DNA from: Herbaspirillum sp. ST 5-3
GTDB taxonomy: Bacteria > Pseudomonadota > Gammaproteobacteria > Burkholderiales > Burkholderiaceae_D
Assembly: GCF_004804275.1 (NCBI RefSeq)
Contig: NZ_STGI01000004.1
Location: 393,605-457,604, forward strand
DNA: 64,000 bases
Reading direction: 5' to 3'
Part shown: positions 9,696-18,433 of the stretch, piece after piece
Layout: each line of letters begins with the position of its first letter
Numbering within the stretch: position 1 is the stretch's first letter
Made by a program: the position numbers and the translations under genes
The notes under the pieces: model-generated
The model's input: the letters and a program-made list of their open reading frames with translations, nothing else
Told to the model about the DNA's origin: nothing
Database searches by the model: none

Positions 9696-11063
9696 TCAGG
9701 ACATGAGCCGAACGATGTCATTAAAGATGGCAACCGCCATCAATGTCATCAAAATGCCCACACCTGCACGCTGGGCCAATTCTCCGAACCGTTCGGGAAT
9801 GGCCCGTCCGGTCAAAAGTTCCAGCGAATAATACAGTAAAAGCCCCCCGTCTAAAACCGGAATGGGAAGCAGATTCATCACACCCAAACTGATGCTGATA
9901 AACGCGATGAACGTCAGGTAGCTGATGACGCCGATTCGCGCAGTCTGCCCTGCGTAATCGGCAATTGTGATCGGCCCGGTAATATTCTTCCAAGAAACTT
10001 CTCCGACTACCATTTTACCAAGCATCTTTAGCGTAAGGGCACTGGTATCCCAAGTCTTTCTGATGGCCTTCGCCACGGCGGGCAATGGCGATTCGCTGGC
10101 AATGACCATTTCCGGTGCGAGCGGAACCTCAACCTTGATGCGGCCGTAAATCTGATTGTTCTTGCTGTACGATTCGGGCGTGATCGCAATATGAAATTCC
10201 TCGCCCTTACGCAAGACGCGGAGGTCAAGTTGGCGACCGGCGGAGGAACGGACGAGTTCAACAAATGCGAGCCCGTCGACAATGGGTCGGCCATTTACTT
10301 CGAGTACACGATCACCCTCGCGCAGCCCGGCATTCATCGCAGGTCCGTCCGGCATGATCTTCGCGAGCGTCGCCGGTGGGCGGGCCAGGTCAATCCCCAG
10401 TTTCGAGAGGAAGTCGCCTTCAAGATCCTCGGTTGACAATCCGTCGAGCCGCACCGTGACGTTGCCGGAAACATTGCCACTGGATACCGCAGGATTTGGC
10501 CGCTGCACTTCAAGCTGCGCAGGTGTTTTTTCGATGGCCAGCTGCATCAGCTTCCAACGCAGATCCGACCATACCCGAACCCGGTCACCGTTTACGGAAG
10601 TGATCAGTTCGCCACCGCGCAGGCCCGCCTGATACGCTGCGCTCTTCTCGGGAACCGCCCTTACTCGCGTGGTCGGCTCGGGGACTCCGTAGGTGTACAA
10701 ACCGGCAAATACGGCGATCGCCAGCAAGAAATTGGCAAGCGGCCCTGCTGCGACAATGGCGATGCGTTTCAATACCGGCTGCCGGGTGAATTCCCGCTTC
10801 AAGTCCTCAGCCGGAAGATTGCTCAAATCCTGCTCACGTGCATCAAGCATTTTCACATAGCCGCCGAAGGGCAAGGCGGAAAGCGCCCACTCGGTTTGAT
10901 CCGGTCCAATCCGCCGCGAGTAGACAATCCGCCCCATGCCGATGGAAAAACGCAAGACCTTCACGCCGCACCAGCGCGCCACCCAATAGTGACCAAGCTC
11001 ATGCACCATAACCAGCACGCCGAGCGCCACGAGAAACGCTATCACCGTCTGCAGCAAAGTCAT
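9696..11063 (-). CDS. rseP: Site-2 protease RseP (RIP zinc metalloprotease)
   Basis: RseP is an intramembrane metalloprotease that cuts anti-sigma factor RseA after DegS and also clears signal-peptide remnants. In the 455-residue product the zinc site HELGH is at residues 21-25 in the first membrane helix and the second ligand site, PIPVLDGG, is near residue 405. Two PDZ domains lie between them (about 125-195 and 215-290). It stands directly upstream of bamA, linking envelope stress sensing with outer-membrane assembly. Confidence 0.97.
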   Translation of the reverse strand: MTLLQTVIAFLVALGVLVMVHELGHYWVARWCGVKVLRFSIGMGRIVYSRRIGPDQTEWALSALPFGGYVKMLDAREQDLSNLPAEDLKREFTRQPVLKRIAIVAAGPLANFLLAIAVFAGLYTYGVPEPTTRVRAVPEKSAAYQAGLRGGELITSVNGDRVRVWSDLRWKLMQLAIEKTPAQLEVQRPNPAVSSGNVSGNVTVRLDGLSTEDLEGDFLSKLGIDLARPPATLAKIMPDGPAMNAGLREGDRVLEVNGRPIVDGLAFVELVRSSAGRQLDLRVLRKGEEFHIAITPESYSKNNQIYGRIKVEVPLAPEMVIASESPLPAVAKAIRKTWDTSALTLKMLGKMVVGEVSWKNITGPITIADYAGQTARIGVISYLTFIAFISISLGVMNLLPIPVLDGGLLLYYSLELLTGRAIPERFGELAQRAGVGILMTLMAVAIFNDIVRLMS

Positions 11064-11074
11064 GTTTTCGCTAT

Positions 11075-12244
11075 CTATGAAATGAGGGAATGAGCGGCCT
11101 CCCGCGCGCGACCATCTTGTTCCAGCAGTGAATTGATGTCGCTGACTTCGCCATGCGGCACGGTATCCATCACCTGCGCGATCACCCGGTCTATTGCGCG
11201 GAAGCCAATTTTTCGATCCAGGAATGCTTGGACAGCAACTTCATTGGCCGCGTTCAGTATAGCTGGGGCACTGCCACCCGCCAACAATGCGTCGTATGCG
11301 AGCTTCAGGCAAGGGAATTGCCCGAAGTCCGGGCGTTCGAAAATCAGCTGGCCGATTTGCGCGAGGTCCATGGCGGTAACGCCGGACGCGATGCGTTCAG
11401 GATAGGCCAATGCATGTGCAATCGGCGTCCGCATGTCGGGATTGCCCAACTGCGCCAGCACCGACCCGTCTACATAGGACACCATGGAGTGAATCACGCT
11501 TTGGGGGTGAATCACGACTTCGATTTCACTTGCTGCAGCGCCAAACAGCCAATGGGCTTCAATAACCTCCAACCCCTTGTTCATCATGGTCGCCGAATCG
11601 ACGGAAATCTTGCGCCCCATGACCCAGTTCGGGTGAGCGACAGCCTCCTCGGGCGTCACATTTTCCAGTGTTTCGACGGCGCGCTTAAGGAATGGCCCGC
11701 CAGATGCCGTCAGAAGAATTTTCGCAACGCCATGGCCGGCCGGGATACGCGAATACGACGCCGGCAAGCACTGAAAGATCGCATTGTGCTCGCTATCAAT
11801 CGGCAACAATGTTGCCCCGCTCTTCCCCACGGCGTCCATGAACAATCGCCCGGACATGACCAGTGCCTCTTTGTTCGCCAGCAGAATCTTTTTTCCAGCC
11901 TTGGCCGCCGCCAATGTCGGCGCCAGTCCTGCCGCGCCAACAATAGCCGCCATCACCACATCGCACGTCGGTGCGCTTGCGGCCGCGCATAATGCGGCCT
12001 CGCCGTAGGCCACTTCCGTCTTGAGGCCCTTTTCCGCGAGCAGTCGGATCAAGGTTTCAGCCGCCTGCGCTGTCCCGACAACCGCGACTTGAGGCTCGAA
12101 ACGCTCGCACTGCGCTGCCAATTCCGCCACTCGATGATGCGCCGTTAGCGCAAAGACGCGATAGCGGTCAGGATGGCGTCCAATCACGTCGAGTGTGGAT
12201 ACGCCAATTGAACCAGTTGAGCCAAGAATCGTAATCTGCTGCAT
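11075..12244 (-). CDS. dxr: 1-deoxy-D-xylulose 5-phosphate reductoisomerase
   Basis: Dxr makes 2-C-methyl-D-erythritol 4-phosphate in the MEP isoprenoid pathway. The 389-residue protein starts with the NADPH-binding motif [16 protein letters not shown] and carries the metal-binding block [14 protein letters not shown], followed by ILTASGGPF. Later MEP-pathway genes ispD and ispF lie at 47952-49144 in this window, on the same strand. Isoprenoid supply feeds UppS, two genes upstream. Confidence 0.97.
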   Translation of the reverse strand: MQQITILGSTGSIGVSTLDVIGRHPDRYRVFALTAHHRVAELAAQCERFEPQVAVVGTAQAAETLIRLLAEKGLKTEVAYGEAALCAAASAPTCDVVMAAIVGAAGLAPTLAAAKAGKKILLANKEALVMSGRLFMDAVGKSGATLLPIDSEHNAIFQCLPASYSRIPAGHGVAKILLTASGGPFLKRAVETLENVTPEEAVAHPNWVMGRKISVDSATMMNKGLEVIEAHWLFGAAASEIEVVIHPQSVIHSMVSYVDGSVLAQLGNPDMRTPIAHALAYPERIASGVTAMDLAQIGQLIFERPDFGQFPCLKLAYDALLAGGSAPAILNAANEVAVQAFLDRKIGFRAIDRVIAQVMDTVPHGEVSDINSLLEQDGRAREAAHSLIS

Positions 12245-12257
12245 CCTGTCTACCTAC

Positions 12258-13076
12258 TTAAAACCATGAATCGAACAAGACGGCAAGCGGCAAGGTCGGA
12301 ATCAAAGCGTCGATCCGATCCAGAACACCGCCATGGCCTGGCAACAGGTTGCTACTGTCCTTCATACCCACGCGACGTTTGAGTTGCGACTCAAACAGGT
12401 CGCCGACGACGCTTGCGGCAACCATGATCGTCATGACAACGCCAAAGCCAGGCCAACCTGATTTCGTGACCAGACGGGTGGCGAACGTATCAGCGAACGC
12501 CGGATGCAATGTGGAGATGCCAGTGAGGATCAGCACTGCCAACCAGCCGCCAATTGCCCCTTCCCATGATTTGCCGGGAGAAATTGAAGGTGCCAGCTTG
12601 TGCTTTCCAAACGCCTTTCCGGAGAAATATGCCCCGATATCCGCTATCCAGACAATTGCCATGACGGAAAGCAGGTAGAGCGGAGAATGCTGAAACAAGA
12701 CGACGATCGCGAGAAAGCATCCGAGTATGGCAATGCCGTAAATGCCGTTGAGGAGGCGATTGCCGAAGCCCTCGAGCGTCGGCAAGCCAATCGCCAACGA
12801 AGGCGCCAGGCGAATTGCCCAGATCGCAGCACATAAAGCAAACAACAAGATGGTCGAATCCAGTGCATCTCGGGATACGAGAAAGACGAAAGCCACGGTC
12901 CAAAGCGCCGCGCCGACCAAAGGTTGCCGATTATGAAACAGCCTGAAGCTCTCCCATGCCGCAGCGGCGAAGAATGCTGCAGCGACCAGGACGAAGAAGG
13001 GATAGGATTTGGAATAAACGACCGATAGCAGAATCGCCAGCAATACCAACGCCGTGATAACACGCGTTTTCAGCAT
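12258..13076 (-). CDS. cdsA: Phosphatidate cytidylyltransferase
   Basis: CdsA makes CDP-diacylglycerol from phosphatidic acid and CTP at the inner membrane. The 272-residue product has several hydrophobic segments and the family signature SQLKRRVGMKDSSNLLPGHG followed by GVLDRIDAL. The ATG at 13076 overlaps the uppS stop by one base (TGATG); a GTG one codon earlier is also possible. Confidence 0.96.
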   Translation of the reverse strand: MLKTRVITALVLLAILLSVVYSKSYPFFVLVAAAFFAAAAWESFRLFHNRQPLVGAALWTVAFVFLVSRDALDSTILLFALCAAIWAIRLAPSLAIGLPTLEGFGNRLLNGIYGIAILGCFLAIVVLFQHSPLYLLSVMAIVWIADIGAYFSGKAFGKHKLAPSISPGKSWEGAIGGWLAVLILTGISTLHPAFADTFATRLVTKSGWPGFGVVMTIMVAASVVGDLFESQLKRRVGMKDSSNLLPGHGGVLDRIDALIPTLPLAVLFDSWF

Positions 13077-13834
13077 CACGACGCCTTTTTCTGTTCAATC
13101 AATTGCTCGCTGGTGCGGCCGAAGCGGCGCTCGCGCTGCTGATAAGATTCGATTGCCCGATCCAGCGCCGCGGCATCAAAATCTGGCCAGAAAGTTTCCG
13201 TGAAATAGAACTCGGTATAAGCAAGCTGCCAGAGCAGGAAATTCGAGATGCGTTCTTCGCCACCGGTGCGTATGAAAAGGTCAGGCTCGGGAGCATAGGC
13301 CATCGACAAGTATGGGCCCAGTTGCTCTTCCGTGAAATCCGTTGTCCCAGGGTTTGCGGCGATCATCTTGTTGACTGCCTGCATGATGTCCCAGCGCCCG
13401 CCATAGTTCGCGCAGATGGTGACGGTCAAGCGGCGATTTTCCGCCGTGCGGCGTTGCGCATCGGCGATCAGCTTTTGCAGTTTTGCATCGAATCGGCTGA
13501 GATCTCCGACCACTTTCAGTCGGATCCCGTTCGCATGCATCTTGGACACCTCACGTTCCAATGCAGTGACAAACAGGCGCATCAAGAGGGAAACTTCATC
13601 AGCGGGGCGGCGCCAGTTCTCGGAACTGAACGCAAAAAGCGTGAGGTATTCGACGCCGCGCGCAACGCAAGCCTCGACAATGGTGCGAACCGATTCGACT
13701 CCCTTGCCATGTCCCGCCACACGGGGCATGAAGCGCTTGGTCGCCCAGCGGCCATTACCGTCCATGATGATGGCAACGTGGCGCGGTACGGAGGAGACGG
13801 CAGGTATCGCCAAAGTTGAACTCAAATGCTTCAT
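13076..13834 (-). CDS. uppS: Undecaprenyl diphosphate synthase
   Basis: UppS condenses isopentenyl diphosphate with farnesyl diphosphate to make the C55 lipid carrier for peptidoglycan and O-antigen. The 252-residue product has [18 protein letters not shown] with catalytic D25, then [14 protein letters not shown], and the C-terminal [20 protein letters not shown] with the expected Arg residues. No clear ribosome site precedes the ATG at 13834. It is separated from frr by 200 nt. Confidence 0.97.
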   Translation of the reverse strand: MKHLSSTLAIPAVSSVPRHVAIIMDGNGRWATKRFMPRVAGHGKGVESVRTIVEACVARGVEYLTLFAFSSENWRRPADEVSLLMRLFVTALEREVSKMHANGIRLKVVGDLSRFDAKLQKLIADAQRRTAENRRLTVTICANYGGRWDIMQAVNKMIAANPGTTDFTEEQLGPYLSMAYAPEPDLFIRTGGEERISNFLLWQLAYTEFYFTETFWPDFDAAALDRAIESYQQRERRFGRTSEQLIEQKKAS

Positions 13835-13917
13835 GAGGTGGAAAGAGCCTGAAAGAGGTTTATTTTGAGGTGCTTCACGATCAACGAACCAGAAAGCATA
13901 CCCTAATGTGTAATACC

Positions 13918-13948
13918 TTACGCCGGAGCACTGGAGCCCCGGGCGTAA
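13918..13948. other. Hairpin in the frr-uppS gap
   Basis: TTACGCC at 13918-13924 pairs with GGCGTAA at 13942-13948 over a 17-nt loop. No T tract follows on either strand, so it is not a convincing terminator. The rest of the 200-nt gap shows nothing I can name. Confidence 0.3.
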
Positions 13949-14034
13949 CGCCTACCGCAAATGCAAAATTCTCCATCTGCACTCATTGCAGACACACTCA
14001 TTGATAGCGAGTTAGGCAACCAGAGATACCGTCA

Positions 14035-14595
14035 TCAAACGGTCAACAACTCTTTTTCTTTTTCGCTAATCAGCTTGTCCACTTCGGCGACAAACTTGTC
14101 GGTCAGTTTCTGAACGTCATCCTGTGCGCGACGCTCGTCGTCTTCCGAGCAGGCCTTGTCTTTCAACATCTTCTTCAGCGCTTCGTTCGCGTCGCGCCGG
14201 ATGTTGCGGATAGCGACCTTCGAATCCTCGCCTTCGCCCTTGACGATCTTTACGATCTCCTTGCGGCGCTCTTCGGTCAACGGCGGCGTTGGTACACGGA
14301 TCAAATCGCCTTGCGTGGATGGATTCAAACCCAGATCGGACTCACGAATTGCCTTTTCCACGACGCCAACCATCTTCTTTTCCCACGGCTGCACGCCAAT
14401 GGTACGTGCGTCGATCAAAGTGACGTTTGCGACCTGATTGATATGCGTCGGGGTACCGTAATAGTCAACCAGCAGGTGATCAAGAATGCCGGTATGCGCA
14501 CGGCCTGTACGTACCTTTGCGAGATCCGCTTTCAGCGTCTCGATCGACTTCTGCATTTTTTGTTCGGCGTTCTTCTTTACTTCAGCGACTGCCAT
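14035..14595 (-). CDS. frr: Ribosome recycling factor
   Basis: RRF works with EF-G to split ribosomes after termination. The 186-residue protein matches the family length and carries the conserved blocks [38 protein letters not shown] and [16 protein letters not shown]. An AGGAG lies before the ATG (GAGGAGAGCAGT). It lies 24 nt downstream of pyrH, the standard pyrH-frr pair. Confidence 0.98.
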   Translation of the reverse strand: MAVAEVKKNAEQKMQKSIETLKADLAKVRTGRAHTGILDHLLVDYYGTPTHINQVANVTLIDARTIGVQPWEKKMVGVVEKAIRESDLGLNPSTQGDLIRVPTPPLTEERRKEIVKIVKGEGEDSKVAIRNIRRDANEALKKMLKDKACSEDDERRAQDDVQKLTDKFVAEVDKLISEKEKELLTV

Positions 14596-14619
14596 ACTGC
14601 TCTCCTCTTTTGCTACGAG

Positions 14620-15336
14620 TTATACGTGAACCAGTGTTCCTTCATCCTCGCCCATGATCACATTCTTCAGAGCGCCCGGTTTTATGATGGAAAACACCTT
14701 GATAGGCAATTTCTGGTCGCGGCACAGCGCAAAGGCGGTTGCATCCATGACCTGAAGGTGCTTCGCAATGGCTTCATCGAACGTAATCGTCGAATAGCGT
14801 GTCGCATTGCGGTCTTTGTTCGGGTCTGCACTATACACGCCATCAACCTTCGTCGCCTTGAGCACGATCTCGGCACCGATTTCCGATCCGCGCAAAGCGG
14901 CTGCAGTGTCAGTCGTAAAAAACGGATTGCCGGTACCGGCGGCGAACACCACTACTTTACCCTCTTCCAGATACTGCAAGGCTTTCGGCCGGACATAGGG
15001 TTCGACAACCTGTTCGATGCTAATTGCCGACATGACCCGCGCAGTTAATCCGACCTGACGCATTGCATCGGCCAATGCAAGCGAGTTCATCACGGTCGCC
15101 AGCATTCCCATATAGTCCGCCGTCGCACGGTCCATTCCTTGCGCACCGGGTGCCACGCCGCGGAAAATATTGCCGCCGCCGATCACGATTGCCAATTCCA
15201 CACCCAGCTTCGATACTTCAGCCACATCCGCCACCATACGCTCGATGGTCGATCGATTGATGCCATAGGCATCGTCGCCCATTAACGCTTCACCCGAGAG
15301 CTTCAGGAGGACGCGTTTATAAGCTGGTTTTGTCAT
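14620..15336 (-). CDS. pyrH: Uridylate kinase (UMP kinase)
   Basis: PyrH phosphorylates UMP to UDP and is a hexameric amino-acid-kinase-fold enzyme regulated by GTP and UTP. The 238-residue protein starts [20 protein letters not shown] and has [25 protein letters not shown] and [26 protein letters not shown] lies before its ATG. The 262-nt gap to tsf holds the tsf terminator, so pyrH-frr may have their own promoter. Confidence 0.98.
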   Translation of the reverse strand: MTKPAYKRVLLKLSGEALMGDDAYGINRSTIERMVADVAEVSKLGVELAIVIGGGNIFRGVAPGAQGMDRATADYMGMLATVMNSLALADAMRQVGLTARVMSAISIEQVVEPYVRPKALQYLEEGKVVVFAAGTGNPFFTTDTAAALRGSEIGAEIVLKATKVDGVYSADPNKDRNATRYSTITFDEAIAKHLQVMDATAFALCRDQKLPIKVFSIIKPGALKNVIMGEDEGTLVHV

Positions 15337-15489
15337 GGGCTAGACTCCTAATATTTGTCCGATTCAAGGCTGTAATCGGTTATTGCCCGCTTTCATCATT
15401 GCATAGCCGCCCTTGGCTAAAGGTTAGATGAAATACGGTGTTTCCGGTGTATTTCAATATTGACGGAGCGTAAGACAATGTTTCTTAGC

Positions 15490-15510
15490 AAGAATGCCGA
15501 AGCATTTCTT
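15490..15510 (-). other. UUCG-capped hairpin in the tsf-pyrH gap
   Basis: On the minus strand AAGAAATGC, TTCG, GCATTCTT forms a stem of eight pairs with one bulge and a cUUCGg tetraloop. No U tract follows, so it is more like an RNA-stabilising or processing structure than a terminator. Confidence 0.35.
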
Positions 15511-15566
15511 TTTCATCCAAGCAATATTCTTGTTCGTGCTGCATTCACGGTAGTCTGGGGCCACCT

Positions 15567-15591
15567 AGAAAAACGGGCCTTTCGGCCCGCT
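15567..15591 (-). terminator. Rho-independent terminator of tsf
   Basis: On the minus strand, 8 nt after the tsf stop, GCGGGCC-GAAA-GGCCCG forms a stem with a GAAA tetraloop, followed by TTTTTC. A classical intrinsic terminator. Confidence 0.92.
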
Positions 15592-15598
15592 TGACTGC

Positions 15599-16480
15599 TT
15601 ATGCCTGTTTGGCCGCTGCAACTTGTGCTGCAACCTCTGCGGCAAAGTCGTCCTGTTTCTTCTCAATGCCTTCACCAACGACATACAAGGTGAATGCTTT
15701 CACCGTCGTATTCGTTGCCTTCAGCATTTGTTCAACAGTCTGCTTGTCGTTTTTGACGAAGGGCTGATTGAACAGCGAAACTTCCTTCAGGTATTTCTGG
15801 ACACTACCTTCAACCATCTTGGCGACGATATCTGCCGGCTTGCCGGATTCGGCGGCCTTTTGAGTAGCGATCGAACGCTCTTTTTCGATCAGATCGGCCG
15901 GCACATCGTTGCTCGACAAAGCAACTGGCTTCATCGCCGCAATGTGCATCGCGACGTCCTTGCCGACCTGCTCATCGGCGCCGTCATATTCGACCATAAC
16001 GCCAATACGGGTGCCGTGCAGATACGAGGTCAGTTTGGCGCCGGTTTCAAAGCGCTTGAAGCGACGGAAAGCCATGTTTTCGCCAATTTTACCGACCAGT
16101 GCGGCACGTACTTCCTCAAGCGTCTTGCCATCCACAGGGAGAGCCGACAAGGCGGCGACATCTGCCGGATTCTTCTCCGCAACCAGCTTGGCCGCCAACT
16201 TGGCCAACTCAAGGAACTCCTCGTTCTTGGTCACGAAATCGGTTTCGCAGTTGACTTCGACCAGCGCCCCAACGCCACCGGAAATATAAGTTGCAACCAC
16301 GCCTTCCGCAGTGACGCGGGACGCCGCCTTGGATGCCTTGCTGCCGAGCTTCACGCGCAGAATTTCTTCGGCACGGACCATGTCGCCATCGGCTTCGGTC
16401 AGTGCCTTTTTGCATTCCATCATCGGCGCATCAGTCTTTGCGCGCAGTTCGCCTACCATCGCTGCGGTAATTGCCGCCAT
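15599..16480 (-). CDS. tsf: Translation elongation factor Ts
   Basis: EF-Ts exchanges GDP for GTP on EF-Tu. The 293-residue product has the UBA-like N-terminus ([20 protein letters not shown]), the exchange motif region [18 protein letters not shown], and the second core subdomain up to [15 protein letters not shown]. An AGGAG precedes the ATG at 16480. It follows rpsB, as in almost all bacteria, and is closed by a strong terminator. Confidence 0.98.
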   Translation of the reverse strand: MAAITAAMVGELRAKTDAPMMECKKALTEADGDMVRAEEILRVKLGSKASKAASRVTAEGVVATYISGGVGALVEVNCETDFVTKNEEFLELAKLAAKLVAEKNPADVAALSALPVDGKTLEEVRAALVGKIGENMAFRRFKRFETGAKLTSYLHGTRIGVMVEYDGADEQVGKDVAMHIAAMKPVALSSNDVPADLIEKERSIATQKAAESGKPADIVAKMVEGSVQKYLKEVSLFNQPFVKNDKQTVEQMLKATNTTVKAFTLYVVGEGIEKKQDDFAAEVAAQVAAAKQA

Positions 16481-16546
16481 GTTCTTCTCCTAAACTCAAT
16501 AAGCGTCCTATCGGACGCGTTCAATCAAAATACGTTCAAGCCGGCT

Positions 16547-16580
16547 AAAAAAAAGGGGCGAACCGCTGTTGCCCCTTTTT
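16547..16580 (-). terminator. Terminator-like hairpin between rpsB and tsf (attenuator)
   Basis: On the minus strand, AAAAAGGGGC, an 11-nt loop, and GCCCCTTTTTTTT form a stem followed by a U tract about 27 nt after the rpsB stop. Such a structure in the rpsB-tsf gap is known in E. coli to let only part of transcription pass into tsf. Here it probably tunes the S2 to EF-Ts ratio. Confidence 0.8.
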
Positions 16581-16607
16581 GAAGCCTGACAATCAGGGCA
16601 CAGGGCC

Positions 16608-17357
16608 TTAAGCTTGTTCGTTGACCTCAACGAATTCGTCTGCTCCGCCCTTGACTGCTTCCAGTACTTCGCTGGTCGCATTCGCGCGGCCTTCCAGGAT
16701 CGCGTCGGCGACGCCGCGTGCGTACAAAGCGATCGCCTTGGACGAGTCGTCGTTACCCGGAATGACGTAGGTCACGCCTTCAGGCGAGTGGTTGGTATCG
16801 ACCACGCCGATGACCGGAATACCGAGCTTGGCAGCTTCAGTGATCGAGCCCTTGTGGTAGCCAACGTCGATAACGAAGATCGCATCGGGAATGCCATTCA
16901 TGTCCTTGATTCCGCCGATGGATTTTTGCAGCTTTTCCATCTCACGCTGGAACATCAGCGCTTCTTTCTTGCTCATCTTCTCGACGGAGCCGTCTTCGAT
17001 CGCCGCTTCCATATCCTTCAGGCGCTTGATCGAGGTCTTGATGGTCTTGAAGTTGGTCAGCATGCCGCCCAGCCAGCGCTGATCGACGTAAGGCATGCCG
17101 GCGCGTTGCGCTTCAGCGGCGACGATTTCGCGCGCCTGGCGTTTGGTGCCGACAAACAGGATGGTGCCGCGGTTGGAAGCCAGCTGGCGGATGTACTTCA
17201 TCGCCTCCTGGTACATGGACAGGGTCTTTTCCAGGTTGACGATATGAATCTTGTTGCGATGACCGAAAATGAAGGGGGCCATCTTGGGGTTCCAGAAGCG
17301 GGTTTGGTGACCGAAATGGACACCTGCTTCCAGCATTTCACGCATGGTAACGGACAT
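16608..17357 (-). CDS. rpsB: 30S ribosomal protein S2
   Basis: S2 binds late in 30S assembly and is needed for S1 binding. The 249-residue protein starts [20 protein letters not shown] and carries [20 protein letters not shown], then [16 protein letters not shown] and IDTNHSP-like [17 protein letters not shown] lies before the ATG. A promoter at 17472-17501 gives a leader of about 105 nt, long enough for the S2 feedback control known in other bacteria, though I cannot confirm a fold. Confidence 0.98.
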   Translation of the reverse strand: MSVTMREMLEAGVHFGHQTRFWNPKMAPFIFGHRNKIHIVNLEKTLSMYQEAMKYIRQLASNRGTILFVGTKRQAREIVAAEAQRAGMPYVDQRWLGGMLTNFKTIKTSIKRLKDMEAAIEDGSVEKMSKKEALMFQREMEKLQKSIGGIKDMNGIPDAIFVIDVGYHKGSITEAAKLGIPVIGVVDTNHSPEGVTYVIPGNDDSSKAIALYARGVADAILEGRANATSEVLEAVKGGADEFVEVNEQA

Positions 17358-17471
17358 AATATCTCCAGGGTTAGGTCTGGAATCCGATCAGTCACCCTTG
17401 CGGGCACCCTTTGCGACCGGATTCGCGTTTTCAAACAGGTTTCGCTTGAAGCCATTTCAAGCTAACCCGAG

Positions 17472-17501
17472 ATTTTACCCTACATTCCCGAATTTATTCA
17501 A
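17472..17501 (-). promoter_or_regulatory. Candidate rpsB promoter
   Basis: On the minus strand TTGAAT (17501-17496) and TAAAAT (17477-17472) are 18 nt apart, a good sigma-70 match about 115 nt upstream of the rpsB start. Confidence 0.6.
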
Positions 17502-17544
17502 GGCGCGGACCGGCTTTGCTTAAGCGCGTACTGCGCGGGTCGTC

Positions 17545-17583
17545 TATAATTTGAGATTAATTATTATTCACGCCATCTGGCGT
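17545..17583 (+). promoter_or_regulatory. Candidate map promoter -10 box and start-proximal palindrome
   Basis: A perfect TATAAT lies at 17545-17550; the best -35 (TTGCTT at 17516-17521) is 23 nt away, too far for a standard promoter. Downstream, ACGCCA-TC-TGGCGT (17570-17583) is a perfect palindrome 14 nt before the map ATG, either an operator or a hairpin covering the ribosome-binding region. Confidence 0.45.
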
Positions 17584-17597
17584 AATTGACTTTCGCT

Positions 17598-18431
17598 ATG
17601 GGTTCAATTTCCATCAAAACCGAAGACGATATCAAGGGCATGCGCATCGCAGGGAGACTTGCGGCCGAAGTGCTCGATTTTATTGCACCTCATGTCAAGC
17701 CGGGCGCCACAACCGGCGAGCTTGACCGTCTCTGCCATGAATACATGCTCAACGTACAAGGGACTATTCCGGCACCGTTGAACTACTGCCCTCCCGGCTA
17801 TACGCCTTACCCGAAAGCAACCTGCACGTCGGTTAATGACGTCGTGTGCCATGGGATTCCGGGCGATAAGGTTTTGAAAAGCGGTGATATCGTCAACATC
17901 GACATTACGGTGATCAAGGATGGCTACCACGGCGATACAAGCCGCATGTTCTATGTCGGCGAGCCGTCCATTCTTGCCAAACGCCTGACGGAAATCACTT
18001 TTGAATGCATGTGGCTGGGAATTTCCAAGGTGAAACCTGGCGCGCACTTGGGCGATATCGGCTACATCATTCAACAACACGCGGAAAAAGCAGGATATAG
18101 CGTAGTTCGCGAGTTTTGCGGCCATGGCATCGGCAAGGTATTCCACGAAGAGCCGCAGGTTTTGCATTATGGCCGTCCGGGCACGCTGGAAAAATTACTT
18201 CCAGGCATGATTTTCACCGTTGAGCCGATGATCAATGCCGGACGCCGCGAAATCCGCGAAATGGGCGACGGATGGACGATCAAGACCAAGGATCGCAGCC
18301 TGTCGGCCCAATGGGAGCATACGGTGCTGGTGACAGAGACCGGTTTCGAAGTCCTGACGGTATCGCCCGGCATGCCTCCTGCACCCGCATTCATTACGCA
18401 GCCAATCACGTCCCAAACAATCGAAGTCTAG
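17598..18431 (+). CDS. map: Methionine aminopeptidase, type I
   Basis: Map removes the initiator methionine from new proteins. The 277-residue product has the five metal ligands in their usual settings: [20 protein letters not shown] (two Asp), [13 protein letters not shown] (His), IFTVEPMI (Glu) and QWEHTVLV (Glu). The ATG at 17598 gives the usual N-terminus ([19 protein letters not shown]); a TTG four codons upstream is less likely. It diverges from rpsB, the usual neighbour, and is followed 2 nt later by glnD. Confidence 0.97.
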   Translation: MGSISIKTEDDIKGMRIAGRLAAEVLDFIAPHVKPGATTGELDRLCHEYMLNVQGTIPAPLNYCPPGYTPYPKATCTSVNDVVCHGIPGDKVLKSGDIVNIDITVIKDGYHGDTSRMFYVGEPSILAKRLTEITFECMWLGISKVKPGAHLGDIGYIIQQHAEKAGYSVVREFCGHGIGKVFHEEPQVLHYGRPGTLEKLLPGMIFTVEPMINAGRREIREMGDGWTIKTKDRSLSAQWEHTVLVTETGFEVLTVSPGMPPAPAFITQPITSQTIEV

Positions 18432-18433
18432 AG

